NCBI GenBank assembly: GCA_034359265.1
Contig: CP136895.1
Span: 188,501-252,500 of the forward strand
Source of the DNA: Canna indica
Taxonomy: Eukaryota; Streptophyta; Magnoliopsida; Zingiberales; Cannaceae
Direction of reading: 5' to 3'
DNA length: 64,000 nt
In this document: positions 49,003 to 61,759 of the stretch, piece after piece
Position numbering within the stretch: the stretch's first letter is position 1
Layout: every line of letters begins with the position of its first letter
Notes under the pieces: model-generated
What the model was told of the DNA's origin: nothing
Databases searched by the model: none
Seen by the model: only the letters and a program-made list of their open reading frames with translations
Position numbers and translations under genes: made by a program

Positions 49003-50003
49003 GTGGAAGATGACAGGGTAAACTCATGTTATGCTGAAAAAAAGAATGAGAAAAAACTACTTGTGTCATGGGCAGATCTTTTCAGGGTTGCTAATGTATG
49101 TGATAATTTGCCTAAAAAGAATGAAGTAGTAGACAGAATCAAAAACATTCAAGAGAGCTCTATGAATGAAGTAACTATTGAAGATGGGAATGGAGTCTGA
49201 GCCTTTATAGGAAATTCTATGGTAAATCTTCTAAACTTGGATTGGTTCAGTTTATGATGCCAAAAGTATGGAGGATAAAGGGTGAACTGAGGACTGTAGA
49301 CCTAGCAGCTAGTTTTTTCTGTTTCAAATTTTCAAACAGTGGAGATTATGAAATGGCCTTATCCGGAGGACCATGGTTTATGAGAGGTCAAGCATTATTA
49401 TTGAAGCCATGGAGACCTAATTTTCAGCGTTTGCTGGAAAGAACTGACACAATACCAATCTGGATACAATTCCCAGGTTTACCAGTTGAGTATTTGCATG
49501 AAATTATATTGAGGAAGTTAGCTGAATCAGTGGGTCAGTTCATCAAAATAGATGAGGTAACTATGAGGAGGCAAAGAGCAAAATATGCAAGAATATGTAT
49601 ATTATGGGATTTGACAAGAACTGTACCAAATGGGATATGGGTGAAGAGTTCAAGAGGCAAGTTTTGGCAAGCAGTAGCAGTAGAGAACATACCAAAGTTA
49701 TGTTATCATTGTGGGAAAATTAGGCACACAAGAAATCAATGTGTTGCTCAAGAAGGAATGTTGATGCCTGATAAAACAACAGATAGTATAAAAGATTGCA
49801 GGGAAAATAATGAAGATGCAATGACAGGTTCAGCTGAAGAGAAAGGAGAGAATATTTATGGGCCTTGGCAAATAGTTAGTAGGAAAAGAAGAGGAGGATT
49901 CAGAAGAGAAAAGAGGCAAGAAAATGGTATCAGAAATAGCTTTGGGGCACTTAAAGAAGAGGAGAAACAAAAGATGAAGTCAGATAATGATGGAGTTGCA
50001 TGA
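49003..50003 (+). pseudogene. LINE ORF1 (DUF4283-like domain and zinc knuckle)
   Basis: An N-terminal piece (49003-49200, SWADLFRVANVCDNL) ends at a stop and the frame changes. The main piece (49242-50003) has WRIKGELRTVDLAASFFCFKF, GGPWFMRGQALLLKPW, WIQFPGLPVEYL and the knuckle CYHCGKIRHTRNQC at about 49700. The tail is Lys/Arg-rich. It is an RNA-binding protein of the plant L1 type and is now broken. Confidence 0.8.
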
Positions 50004-51400
50004 AAGGAGTCTCTCAAAAATAACAACAATGAGAAAGTACATAAACTTAACTATGGTAAGGGAAAAAACAAGATGGTTGGAAAAAAATCCTTTTAAGTTT
50101 CAGATAATAGGAAAGGATCTTCTGCTGGTGTATGGAAGGTCAAGGATCTTAAATTCAAAGCAAGACAAACAGAGCTAGTCAAAGTACAGGTGAATATGAA
50201 AAGGGACATTGAAGGCCTACACAAAAAGTTATCAGATACAATGGCAATAGAAGTGGAAAAAATCAAAGACATAGAATGCTTATCACAAGAAAGCCAGGAT
50301 TAGCAAATGACTGATGCAATGCAGGAAATAGGTGGAGTTAGAAAGGCAGCTCATCAGATGATATTTGAAGAAAATTTTCCATTTAATCTAAAATAGAACA
50401 GGGGAAAAAGAAAAGATATTCCAATGATGACAAGATGATGGGTCCTGATGGGGAACCCTTGGTTGGAAAGGATAAAGAAAAGACTCAAGAGGTTTAACAT
50501 GAAGATGCTGGTTTGGAACATAAGAGGAGGTCTTAAAGAAACAACATGGGATTACATCAGATGGATGAAGAGTACTCACAAATTTGATATGGCACTGCTG
50601 GTTGAAACACACTTAGAGGAGGAAAATTCAAAAATATGCATAAGCAATTTGGTCAGGATTGGGATTTCTTATGGATAGCAGGAACAGGAAGAGCGGGGGG
50701 ATCGTGTTAGCTTGGAGAAATGATCATTGCAAAATAGAATTGGTTTTTAGCTGATATCAGGCAATAACAATGAGAGTCTAGTGTGATGAATGTAGACTCG
50801 GGATATTTACATAAATATATGCAAGTGTTAGCAGTAAAGAAAAGAAAACTCTATGGGATTTTCTGAAACTTTTTGAATGCTCAAATGATCCATGGTTGAT
50901 GGCCGGAGACTTTACAGTATTGACAATGCAAAGAATAAAATGGGAGGGAGTCCATTCAAAGTTGGTAGCTCAATCAAAGCTTTTAAGGAAATGTGCTTGG
51001 AAGCTGGTTTTGTGGATCTCAAATACAAAGGGATTAAATTTACATGGTGTAACAATAGATGTGATGATAAAAGAATAAAGGCTAGAATTGACAAAGCATA
51101 TGCTAATGAGGAATGGCTCAATGTTTTTGATAAAATAATGGTTTTACACTTGAGAAAACTTGCTTCAACCATAGGCCTCTATTGATAAATACATGCCAAA
51201 AGGGTAACAATGAATAAAGAGAATGAAATTGTCTTTGAATTGTATTGGCAGGAGTATGAGAGTATGTGAACTAATAAAGGAAGCATGGAGGAAAGGGCAC
51301 GGGAATAACTCACACATAGAAGATTTTGAAGAAAAACTGAAAAGACTTGGTAAAAACCTAATAAAATTGAGCAGAACAAAAGTGGGATCAGTTGAAAAGA

Positions 51401-51579
51401 ACTTGAAATATATATTAAAGGAAATGGAGAAATGGAGGAATTAGAAAAACTAGATGAATTGTGAGAATGTAATGATTAGCAATTACAGAATTTTCAACTT
51501 GAAAAATATATTAAAGGAAATGGAGGAATTAGAAAAACTAGATGAATTGTGAGAATGTAATGATTAGCAATTACAGAAC
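51401..51579 (+). repeat. Tandem duplication inside the LINE, period about 96 bp
   Basis: Two adjacent units share ttaaaggaaatgga, ggaattagaaaaactagatg and gtgagaatgtaatgattagc almost without change. The duplication arose after the LINE inserted or in its recent source copy. It adds to the frame breaks between endonuclease and reverse transcriptase. Confidence 0.85.
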
Positions 51580-53465
51580 CTGAGTATTCTAACTAAGAAA
51601 GCTATGACTCTTAACAGACAAGTGCAGATTAAATGGTGGACAAGGCCAGGATAAACTGGATTGAGTTTAATGACAAAAACACAAAAAAAATTAACAGTCC
51701 AGTCAAAGCTAGAAGAAGAAAGAAAATGATACTTGAGGTAATGTCTGATGGAAAGCAGATTGATGATATCAAATGAGTTAAAAGAAACTTTTGTGGATTG
51801 GTACAAAGAATTATGCAAAGAAGAGGTAGTAAGTATGGAAGAATGACACAATTTCAAAAGTTTAGAATGGAAAAAAGTAGGGAATGTGGAAAGTAGAAGA
51901 ATGGCAGTGAAATTTTCTGAATTTGAAATCAGGAGGGGTAAAGCCCCTGGCCCAGATGGATTTAGTTTGAAATTCTTTATTCATTTCTGGGAAGACATTA
52001 AATTAGAACTTTGTAAGTCCATAAATGAATTTTATGAAAAGGAGTATCTTCCAAACTCATGGGGGCAAACAAACACTACAATAAAATTTATTTTAAGCTG
52101 CAGTTGGTTAGATGTGGTTTTTAAAACCACAGCTATAGAGATATTAAAGTTGATATTCATTTAGAAGAAAGAAAATCCAAAGGAAGTGAAAGACTATAGG
52201 CCAAGTGTTTTATGCAATGTGACCTATAAAATTTTAGCAAAATACATGGTTAACAGATTGAGACCAATGATAAGAAGATGCATATCAAAAGAGCAAGGTG
52301 CATTTGTAGAGAAAAGGAGTATCAAAGAAAATATATTAGTGCTATATGAGATTGTTAATACCCTACATAACAATCAAGATTGATATGGAAAAAACATATG
52401 ACAGGGTTTCATGGGAAGCTTTAGAGGAAATATCGAAATTGATGAATCTACCTGAGAAAATGAGAAGGTGTCTCAAAGCTTGTTTAAGATCTTCTAAATT
52501 CAAATGTCAGATAAATGAGAGTCAAGCAAATGAATTTAGAAGTTATAAGAGGGCGAGTTAGGGGACCCTCTATCCCCATATATGTTCATAATGCTGCAAG
52601 AACTGTTATCCCTACTGATAAATAAGGAGGTAACAATTGGAAACATTAAAGCATACAAATACGAGGTTGAAGTGAGTCGAGTCATCTGTTCTATGCAGAT
52701 GACATAATATTTACAATAAAAGGGGATAAGAAATCTTGTGATAGTCTGAAGAGAGTTATGGAACTGTATGGCAAAGTGACAAATCAGAAAATTAACTCAG
52801 AGAGATCAGATATTTATTTTCTAAAGCTCAGAGAAGAGATTGTTAACAGTATGGGCATAAAGAAAAGAGATTATCTAATTAAATACCTGGGTGCTTATGT
52901 GGACAAGAGTAGAATCCCAATTAGATTACAAAGAAAGGTTATTGAAAAAGTAGGAGACAGATAGGAATGTTGGGCTAGTAGAAATATTTCACAAGCAGGC
53001 AAGGTGGTGTTGATAAACTCAGTTGCAAACTCTATACCAGAACATTCCCTCTCAACAACCTGGTTTAATGAGAAGGTAATTAAAGAGCTTGCAAAGAAAG
53101 TAAGAAGCTTTTTATGGAGATCAAGTGAAAGAAAGCATGATTTTCATTTGGTTTGTTGGGAAAAGATCACCAAAAGCAAACTGAATGGGGGTCTTGGTAT
53201 AGGCTAGGAACCTGAGTGTGGTGAAGCATGCAATCCATGCAAGAAGAGTGTTAGATTTCGTGAACATGAAAGAAAGAAGGGTAGAATATGGGTGAAGCTA
53301 TTAAGTAAGAGGTATGAAGAGTTCCATCTCTGGTTCTATAAATTCAAAACAAATATTTCTTGGTCTTTGAGTATGTTTCACACTATAATAAGACTGAGAG
53401 AAGATTTGATTAAAAAAATAGGGAATGACAAGAAGACAGATATATTGAGAGATCCATGAATAACC

Positions 53466-53470
53466 AGTAT
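53466..53470. repeat. Target-site duplication AGTAT, left (solo LTR)
   Basis: AGTAT precedes the LTR start TGTTATACCC. The same five bases follow the LTR end at 55780-55784, the duplication size expected of an LTR-retrotransposon integrase. Confidence 0.85.
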
Positions 53471-55779
53471 TGTTATACCCTGAAAAATTTAGGACCTTAT
53501 TGTAAATATTTTTATTAGAGGGGCCTTTTTGCAAAAGTGCTTAATCCTATTTAATTAGCCCTAATCCCCTCTCTAATTCTTTTCTCTCTCTCTCGAATCC
53601 TATAGCAGCGGGCGGCCAGCGGAGGAGCGTGACATGCGACGGCTGTGAGAAGGCTCCGATCGGAGTTAGGAGGAGTTTTCAGGTAGGATTCCCCTCCTAC
53701 TTTTTCGTTTCTGTAGGGTAACTTCGATTATAGGATGAGAGATTTTGCCGCTGCATTCTGCCGAATTCTAGATCTGCGTTTTCTCGTGATTTTTGAGATT
53801 TCTGTGTTTGCGTGTTCTAGCATTTCGGATCTATGGTTCTTTCGCAGAATCACGTTTATTTTGTCATTTTTTGTTCATCGGTAGACTGCTTGTTGACGCC
53901 GGCAAGAGACGATCGTCACCACGATCGACTCTGTCAGGTGCGGCGGTAGCAAGATGAAGCCGATCGGCAAGGTTTGTGTCGCCTGGACTACTATTGTCGG
54001 GCGCTGCCGCGTCTACCCGTTGATCCTTGGCGTGTCGCGGTCGCCCTCAAGCCGACGACGAAGCCGTCAAAAGCAGCGCTCGACAAGACATCACAGTCCC
54101 CCGTCGAGCGCCGCTCAATCTGTGGTGGTTGGCGCCGCTCAATCCGTGGCGATTGGTGGCGGGCTCCAGGGCAACGACGTCCGCCTCTTTGAGTTGTCGT
54201 CGTACGTTGGGCGACAACGAGTCATCATCGGACGGCGAGATTTCCGGCAGGAAACTCGTCCGGTCGGATGCAGCAAGGGGTGGCGGCAGCAGCGTGATGG
54301 AGGAGGCGCTGGTGAACTTAGGGTAGATGAATGGGTTATAACTTTGTTATGTAATAGAATTAAGGGTTTGTATCAGTGATATAATTGTTGAGTTGTAACT
54401 GTGTTATATTTGATATATCGGTGTTATAGTTGATATATCGGTGTTATAATGATTTATGAGTTGTAGCAGTGACATATAAGCTGTAACACCGTTATATAAC
54501 ACTGGCTTATTAATTAGTATTTAAGGTATTTTTAATATTTATCCTAAATATTATTTTGAGGCTTTTTGGTCAATCAAAAATAGTCGTATTATATATGATT
54601 TTGTACCTACTCGGCGCCCCGAATTCATTGGTGGGGCCAGTTTCGCTGTTTGACTCTCGGATGTTGAAAACAGTATGCATTATTGCCTCGTTTTGCCTGC
54701 CGGATTGGAAAATATTATTTTATTCATTTTTGTGGTTTCTACCCGAGTTATTCTATTGTTGTAGTTGTCGTCAAGGTGAATCTCATCCTAGATCGGTTGT
54801 TATCCTGTGTCGAAATATATTTTGTTGTTCTATTCCATTGAAAATTGATGTCTACTGTTGTTGAAACCCCTTATGCATATTTGTTGAAACATGTTGTCAG
54901 CATGATGTTTTTATATGCATATTAGTTGAGGATGCTAGTATAGATGTTGCATGCCTTATGATGTTGTTTATATATTCAATTCATACATGATGACATGACT
55001 ACTAGCATTATATTAGTTGAGTTGTAGTAGTGCAATTGTTGACATGATGCATAGTTGATTTTTTGTTCAGCGATAGCCCTGGACACTGTTGATATATTGC
55101 CCAAGTTGTAGGGCAAGTGACACCGGTGATCACCTATTTACCACACAGGTGTGTGTGCGGCGTCGAGGTGTTAGACGTCGGCGAACTACCATTTTTAGAT
55201 AGTCGCATTTCTAGCTGGAGCGAGCTTGAGGTGCCACTCTCGGGGTGCGAGAGTGCGGGGGAAACTCAATGTCCACAACGCTCTTGATTGGGCTTATGAC
55301 CATATATTCATGTAGATAATAATTGACATAGTTGTTGATGTAGGAGCATCAAATAAACTGTTGAATCATATCTTCCATTGTATACATGGCATCATAGCAT
55401 CTTGTTGCAATCCTACTCAGTCTTCTGCTGATGTTTGTTGTTTTTGCCTTAGATCCTCAGGTATGACGGCATTTCCTTATGGGGTAGCTAAAGTTTTGGA
55501 GGAGACGTCTTCTGCACTTTATCTTAGTTTCCTATTTTATTAGTTGAAATGTTCACTCTATTAACTTTGGACTTGTTTGACTCTTTGGCTAGACTTTGGA
55601 TATCATCGTTCCTAAATGGACTGTTGAACTTTTATCATTTGTTATCTTGTTGGACTTTTGATTTGAAATCTGGTTGTAATTTAATTTCAGTCCACTTATT
55701 ATGTTGTTGTTATGTTGTTAGTTGCACTTCTCCTAGGTGAGGTCTCTTATCTAGGGATAAACCTAGAAGGAGTGTAACA
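53471..55779 (+). mobile_element. Solo LTR, 2309 bp, nested in the LINE
   Basis: The segment starts TGTTATACCCTGAAAAATTT and ends GGAGTGTAACA. It has complementary TGTTA/TAACA ends, 5'-TG...CA-3' termini and the 5-bp duplication AGTAT. There is no primer site, gag or pol inside. LINE zf-RVT sequence resumes directly after it. The leader-like GC-rich part at 53600-54330 and the R/U5-like part near 55050-55260 match a Ty3-type LTR layout. It formed by recombination between two LTRs that removed the interior. Open frames inside (for example at 53954) are incidental. Confidence 0.88.
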
Positions 55780-57309
55780 AGTATTCTCATCAACAAATGG
55801 CCAACTTTTATCAATGTTGAGAAGATTTCAGAAGGCGTGATGGTTAGTGATATGTGTGATGAAGGCAAGTCGGAAATTAATAAATTAGAAGGAATCTTTG
55901 GGGAAGAGTTGGTGAAAAAGATAAGAATGATATATTTGTCTGAGAAATCAGTAGAGGATAAATGAGTGTGGTATCTAAATGAGAAAGAGAAGTTGAATTG
56001 CAAAGTGGCATATAACTTTATAAAAGAGAAAGAATATGAAGATGGAGTTCAGGACATGAAATGAAGGAAAATATGGAACTTGAATGTGCTACCTAGAATA
56101 AAAATATTTGTGTGGAAGTTAATCTTCAAGAGACTTCCTACAACTGATTTTTTGGCTAATAAAAGTAATATCAGATGGCAAGGGTGCTTTGTATGCGAGA
56201 AAGAGGAGGATAACATTCAACACATTTTTATGGTTGTAGCTTTGCACAGGAATTCTGAAAATACTTGGGTAGCAGTGTCAATCTCAATTTTGAGGATATT
56301 TCAAACTGAAGGGGAGGAGGCTGGTTAGAGCTAGGAAAAAAAAATTGAGAAATCACGGGGAGCTGATATTAGTGGTTTAATAGCTGTTGAGCACTGTGTG
56401 CTATGGAAAAATAGGAATAGTTGGTGCTTTAAGAAAAATGGATTCAGTATCAGTTCCATGATAAACAAGGTGAAAACAGATTGTTGGATGTTCAACAGTT
56501 TAGTAAAATATGATAAAGTGTTAATGCATGGAGAAATGCCAGAAATGAAGGAAGGAACAAGTAATGAAGAAAGTGTCGTTGAAAATGAAAATGAATTGGG
56601 TTTGTGGTGTGATGCTGCCTGGGAAAAATCTACAAAAGAAACTGGTTTTGGTTTATAGTGAGGAAAGGGAATCAAGAATTTTACGGTGATATTTGACTGT
56701 GAAAGAGCAATAAAATTGATGAAAGGAGAAGCAATATATCCTTGGTGCATGGAGGAGCAAATTAGTAACATTAAAAAAATGGGAAAAGAGATGAAGATGT
56801 ACCTTGTAATAGTATCTCTAGTATTGAGTATGTTTCTAATTTTTATGGTGTTGGTTGTAATAGTAATGAAGATGTACCTTGTAACCCTTGTACAAGGACA
56901 TTGCGTAGTGATATAAATGAGATTTATACATCAAATAATATGAACTTCCGGAGGGAACATGGGTATACTTTGTCAATTGGCGAATGGTGCACGACCATTG
57001 GTCATCTGCCCCTTTTACCCGATTGTTGAGGATATCCTGACCTCTTTACTGGGGTTTTCCTTTTTGTTAAAAAAAAAAGCGATTTAAAGCAGGAGGATAT
57101 CTTATACATAACGGCAGGCAAATCAAATATGTACTCAACATATATGAATATGCAAACAATAATTATTATCAAGTATGTTGTTATGTACATAGATATAACT
57201 AACTAATAGTATCAGCAACTTCCTAAGGCCATATAATTATGAGAATGAACCCCGTAACTAAGATTCAAAATCAAGAATGAGTTAAATAATGTATATATGA
57301 CTACAATGC

Positions 57310-60127
57310 CTAGATGGCTCTGACTTGTAGATCCAAGGAAGATAGCCATTCAAGTAGAGCATTATTTACGAGGTCAGGCACCTCATCATGCGGACAATGC
57401 CCAGCTTGCAAATTGACAATGGTTGTGTTTGGATAGAACTCCTTAATTCTCATAGCCTTGGCAGGCCTCACCCAAGGGTCCAAGTCACCCCATATCAACA
57501 ACAGTGGGCACGACAGCTTGCTAAGGACGCTATCGAGGGTATACTTACTTTGATTTGACATAAACCTCGTCATCAATCTGAAAAACAACATGCAACCAGG
57601 TCAACCAATAATCCATGTCAGCATTCTGCAATAGTTTTCTTCTTCATAACACTAATTAGTGCGCTTCAAACTATCTAAATATTTACTTAACATTCCCGAA
57701 AAGAAAGTATGTGCGACTTTGGATGCATCTCCCCTGATCAATAATCAAATTTAGGTACCTGTAGTAAACTTCCCCTGCATTTGGGTCCCCAGTCGGTCTG
57801 GTGATTGATTCCACAAGATAATTGTCGACATTGGAAGTATTTATATACACCTGCGTTAAAAGGGAAAAAATCAGCAAGGCAATATTGAAGCCTTCAGAAA
57901 TTATGGAAGCAAAAAATTTACGTCAAAGCAAAATAAACTACGGCATACTATTTTTTATTAAATTGTCCCCTGCAAAGACTTGTAATTCAATTTAATTATG
58001 CCTATCAGTTCATCTAGAACATGAGAAGTAAAGAAGGTAATGAGAAACTATATACATTTTTCAGAACTTTTTCAACACGAGCCGGTTGCTTTGCTTGCCA
58101 AAATAGAAACCCCAGGACGATTCTTTGGATAACTTCCTTCAATGGGTTGACAACAAGCTTTTGTAAAGCTGTTTCACTTTCACCTTCATTGTTCTTGGGC
58201 TGCTCACTTGGATTTCCAAATTGACCAGCAGAATTCAGCAAGACGATTCCACGAACTAGCTGAGATGATTCAACTGCAGCAAGCAGTGCTGCAAACCCTC
58301 CAAGGCTGTAGTGCAATATCTTCCATCAACACTAATTTCTTTAATTATCAAGAGTTGAAAATACCACACAGAATGGATTACAAGACCGCAATTCGAAAAA
58401 TTGACATATGTCAAAGTGCACTTCTGCCGTATTAATTGGTATATTATATGATCGACTCCATACATCTGCTGATAATGCTTAAGTTTAATTAACCAACATC
58501 TGCCCGTAATTCTCAGCGTCACACGAATCCATGGAAAAATAAGGCACAAAAATGTGCTTCACAAATCACAATGGTAATATGGTTAATAATTAGTAAGAAA
58601 TAATAGCACCTAATACTTATTCCAATGTTAGGCACAAAAAGGTGCTTCACATTCGAATCACTTTTAGCATCAAATTCCAATTATTGTTCCTAGATTTTAA
58701 TATTGCAGTACCTGTTTCCAACTAATATTGCAGGTTCTTTCACAATTTCTTTTAGGAAATCTGAAACTTGATCCCGCCAAACGGTTGCGTCATATTCGAT
58801 GATAGCTTTCTCGCTCCATCCAAAGCCTAGCAAATCTAGCGCATACACCTTATACTTTTTTGCCAACTCTGGAATATTGTATCTGCGTAAACAGTATTGT
58901 TGGCAAACTAATAATTGAGAAAAGTTAAAGTACTCACCCAAATGCATATATGATGTCTGAAATTTAAAATATAAATAATGTTGATTGAAGGCAAAGGGTA
59001 TGCGAATTAGTCTTACCCATAATATTTAGTATATAGTGTCTAAATTTATGTTGTAGGATAAGAACAAAAGAAAGTATTGCTTTTCATTCAATCCGGTCAG
59101 TATGGTCATTAGCATAGTTATTAGACTTATAAAGCTTCTAACCCTGTAGTCAGTGAATTGAGTGTCAAGCTCATAGTAGCTATAAATTAATAATCAATCT
59201 ACGAATACATACGAAAATGGAAATTTGCAGATAGGAACGGCCTAAACTCTGAAGTGTTACCATGATCCTGTTGTTGGTCAACTGAAGGTAAAAGATTGTG
59301 TCAAAAACAGGGGAGAAGAAGAAAAGGGTTACCTCCAATGAAAAGCTGAAGCACCAAATCCGTGAATGAGGACAATTGGGCGCCCAGTTCCTTGTTCTAC
59401 ATAGTGTATCTTGCGTCCTTTCCATGTCCAGAAATTGTAGCCATTGGGTCTGAATGGTAATATATCCATCCCTGGTATATGAAGAGGGCATGTATTAGAT
59501 AATTCCACACATATAATAACACCCACAATATCAGGAATTCTATATATATATATCACAGAGACATAAGATTATAGAAGACCATTTTCTATAACAAGTGGCA
59601 TTCATAAGGTTCATTTGCAAAATCCCAAGTGCAGTGCAGAGGACCCCTAAATAGATTCATGTTCGATGTTTCCCAATAAAATTAAGAAAACATACAATCT
59701 ACTTATTTCGAAAAAACCTTATATGGGTAGCCTGTCCATAGAAATTTTTATGAACAAGATATGGTTAAATGAATATGAATTCATACGTAGAAGTTGCACT
59801 CACTTATTTCACTTCCCAGTTACAGAAAAGAAGGCCACTACGAATGAGAGATAGAGAGAAACCTCGAACAGGATCAGCAGTTAACAAGGAACACGAAACC
59901 GAGATGGTGATTCCTCCAGAGACGAAATTTCTCCTCAGAATCCCACATTTGTTTCCTGCCAAAGGAGAAATGGCAACTATGTAAAATGGAGAAAATTATT
60001 AGATAAAAAAAGATGGAGGAGAAATGGGAATCGATGATGAACTATTTAGATGAATCCTCCTGGAGACGAGGTCGAACTTGGAGAAATCTCTTGCGCATGA
60101 AGCCGGAAAAGCCAAGGAAGCAGACAT
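57310..60127 (-). CDS. Alpha/beta hydrolase, probably plastid-targeted
   Basis: Minus-strand exons: 60043-60127 (tentative end), 59863-59955, 59333-59471, 58712-58882, 58056-58305, 57759-57850 and 57310-57577. They make about 365 residues and match, from memory, the plant family of Arabidopsis At4g36530 (378 residues). The start is Ser/Ala-rich, like a chloroplast transit peptide. The mature part shows GMDILPFRPNGYNFWTW, the oxyanion loop HGFGASAFHWR, DLLGFGWS, the nucleophile elbow GNSLGG formed across a splice junction, WGDLDPWV with the acidic residue, and the catalytic His in AGHCPHDEVP. The triad is complete. The substrate is unknown; the family is related to pheophytinase-like serine hydrolases. 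The exon 1 donor (A|gttcat) is weak, and an upstream in-frame ATG exists at 60184. Confidence 0.88.
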
Positions 60128-60414
60128 CGCCACAACCTTACCTTGGATTGGCATTAAAAGAATTAAGTGGAAACAGTTGCCCAAGAACTGCGATTCGGCA
60201 ACGAGGATGGACCTACCGTCTACTGGTCAGGGGGAAAGGCTTCTGTGCCCACTGCCCGCCAGCCATTTATTTGTGTGGCAGGCATTGTTGCAAACCCTGG
60301 CATCTTTTGAGCCTTTGGATTCTTATCTTTATCAGCGACATTGACTTCCTATTACAATTTACAAGATTGCATCTATGACATTGACTTCCTGTTTAATTTG
60401 ATCACTATCGAAAA
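60128..60414. other. Probable promoter region of the hydrolase gene
   Basis: This short stretch separates the hydrolase start from the transporter relic. I see no clear TATA box or other gene in it. Confidence 0.35.
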
Positions 60415-60640
60415 AAAGTTTTGACGAGCCGGAAACGCCGATGGGGATGTCGTGGAGAGGGTTCCGGACGACCTCCGCCATGGTGGAAACAGCGTCGTAG
60501 CCGATGTAGCTTAGCTAAACCATCGCCGCCCGGTTGAAAATCCCCGCCACCGTAGGTCAGAAATCCGCCGGGGCTTGACATGTCATAGTCCTTGCTGTTA
60601 AGAGAACCGGTCTCAAGCGCCGTATTCATTGAGGCTTGCT
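60415..60640 (-). pseudogene. Cationic amino acid transporter relic (one exon piece)
   Basis: Read on the minus strand, SYIGYDAVSTMAEVVRNPL and HDIPIGVSGS match the highly conserved signature around transmembrane segment 6-7 of plant CAT transporters (APC superfamily), where family members read YIGYDAVSTMAEE. The preceding part (GGFLTYGGGDFQPGG) is offset in frame and followed by a TAG. Nothing of the other thirteen or so membrane segments is present. It is a short transposed or degraded exon close to the hydrolase promoter. Confidence 0.7.
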
Positions 60641-61759
60641 GCCGCTAGAAGTTCCATCTTCATGCAACAACCAAACCAATAAATCCACAGCCGAGGACAA
60701 CTGTTTTGGTGCGAAAAATTTGGCAGGAGAGCTGTTTATTTTGCAGGTAAAGAATGACAAACTAGGAGATGATTTCACCGAGTAAATGGCGTGTATTCCG
60801 CCGAAAAAAACTGCAGGAGAATGAGGGAGCGGCGGCTCCATTTGATCCGCTGCCGCTCCTCCATTTTCCTGGTCACGATCCACCAAAATAGGATGTGTCT
60901 GGTGCGTAGGAGAACGCCTCTTGCTGAAAATTAAGCTACCGAAATTTTTGGGCGGAGATGTGGTCAAGGAGCAAAGGATGTGAGGATCTCAATGGCTGCT
61001 TGTTCTTCCTCTGTTCGGAAAAGGAAGAAGAAGATGGAGATCGGCAAATGAAAGGCCTCCAAAAGCTTCTCATTGGTTGAGTTAAAGAGGACCCACATCA
61101 ATATCTGCAGGCGTAATTGGTCGAATTACAATGGGCCCGCTGGCCCGGAATCTACTGTGAATCCTCGAGCAAGAGATGAAGGCCGTCTAGACCAATTGGG
61201 TTTATTAAACTGCACCAATATATTGGGTCAACTCCAGTAGCATCAAGTCTGCCCCATAAGCCTTAGTAAGTGTAATATGGACTTGATTTAATTAGCCCAG
61301 CAGCAATTGACTGGTTCAGTCCGATTAAATATTCGGTTTAGACTAATTTGAATCAATACCCAACAGAATATTATATTGATATATTGAATACATTGGTATA
61401 TTATATATGAAAATAACAATTACTAGCAAAGGGAACATTTCTAATGAGTAAAAAATTAAGGAAAATACCAAATAAAGCAATGACTAAATCATTCCCTTAA
61501 TTACTGGTATTGAAACTCATATATCACGTTTGGAATTTAAAATATATAATTCATGTGCAAATCAGTGTTGTCCGCAATACTCAGCAAATAATGTCTAAAT
61601 TTTTGTCGTAGGATAAGAATCTCTCAATAATCGCACATGACAATTAGTTATTAGTTGGATGTCGCTCTATGGTCAAACACGTCGCCTATTACAATTACTT
61701 ACAAAATTAGCAATATTCTTTTTTGAAAAAATATACTCTTCAAAATCATTCCAACGAAT
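60641..61759. other. Intergenic DNA without recognisable genes
   Basis: A 113-codon minus-strand frame at 60626-60967 has no similarity I recognise and lies directly upstream of the transporter relic. From 61150 to 61760 the sequence is AT-rich and featureless. Confidence 0.4.

Larger units (their letters stand above)
50499..56916 (+). pseudogene. LINE ORF2, fragmented and interrupted
   Basis: The endonuclease begins at 50499 (MKMLVWNIRGGLKETT; LVETHL; later FTWCNNRCDDKRIKARID near 51040). Reverse transcriptase parts lie at 51886-53207 (RRGKAPGPDGFSLKFF, DYRPSVLCNVTYKI, IDMEKTYDRVSWEA, FYADD, AGKVVLINSV). A short insertion near 52100-52160 holds the palindrome TGTGGTTTTTAAAACCACA. After the solo LTR the zf-RVT (56080-56240: RIKIFVWKL, CFVCEKEEDNIQH) and an RNase H start (LGLWCDAAWEKS) remain. 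At least eight frame breaks are visible. Confidence 0.8.
49003..57078 (+). mobile_element. LINE, plus strand, split by a solo LTR
   Basis: ORF1 (DUF4283-like, knuckle CYHCGKIRHTRNQC) is followed by endonuclease (MLVWNIRGG), reverse transcriptase (FYADDIIFT near 52690), zf-RVT and an RNase H-like end. A 10-A tail lies at 57069-57078. The body is interrupted at 53471-55779 by a complete solo LTR. It has many stops and frame shifts and an unusually A-rich coding strand, unlike the LINE at 28-34 kb. The 5' end is approximate. Confidence 0.88.

Noticed and set aside
53954..54379. A 141-codon Arg/Ser-rich frame
   Set aside because: It lies wholly inside the solo LTR and has low-complexity content, so it is incidental.
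60626..60967. A 113-codon minus-strand frame
   Set aside because: It is stop-free but without recognisable similarity, and lies among degraded fragments. I cannot support it as a gene.
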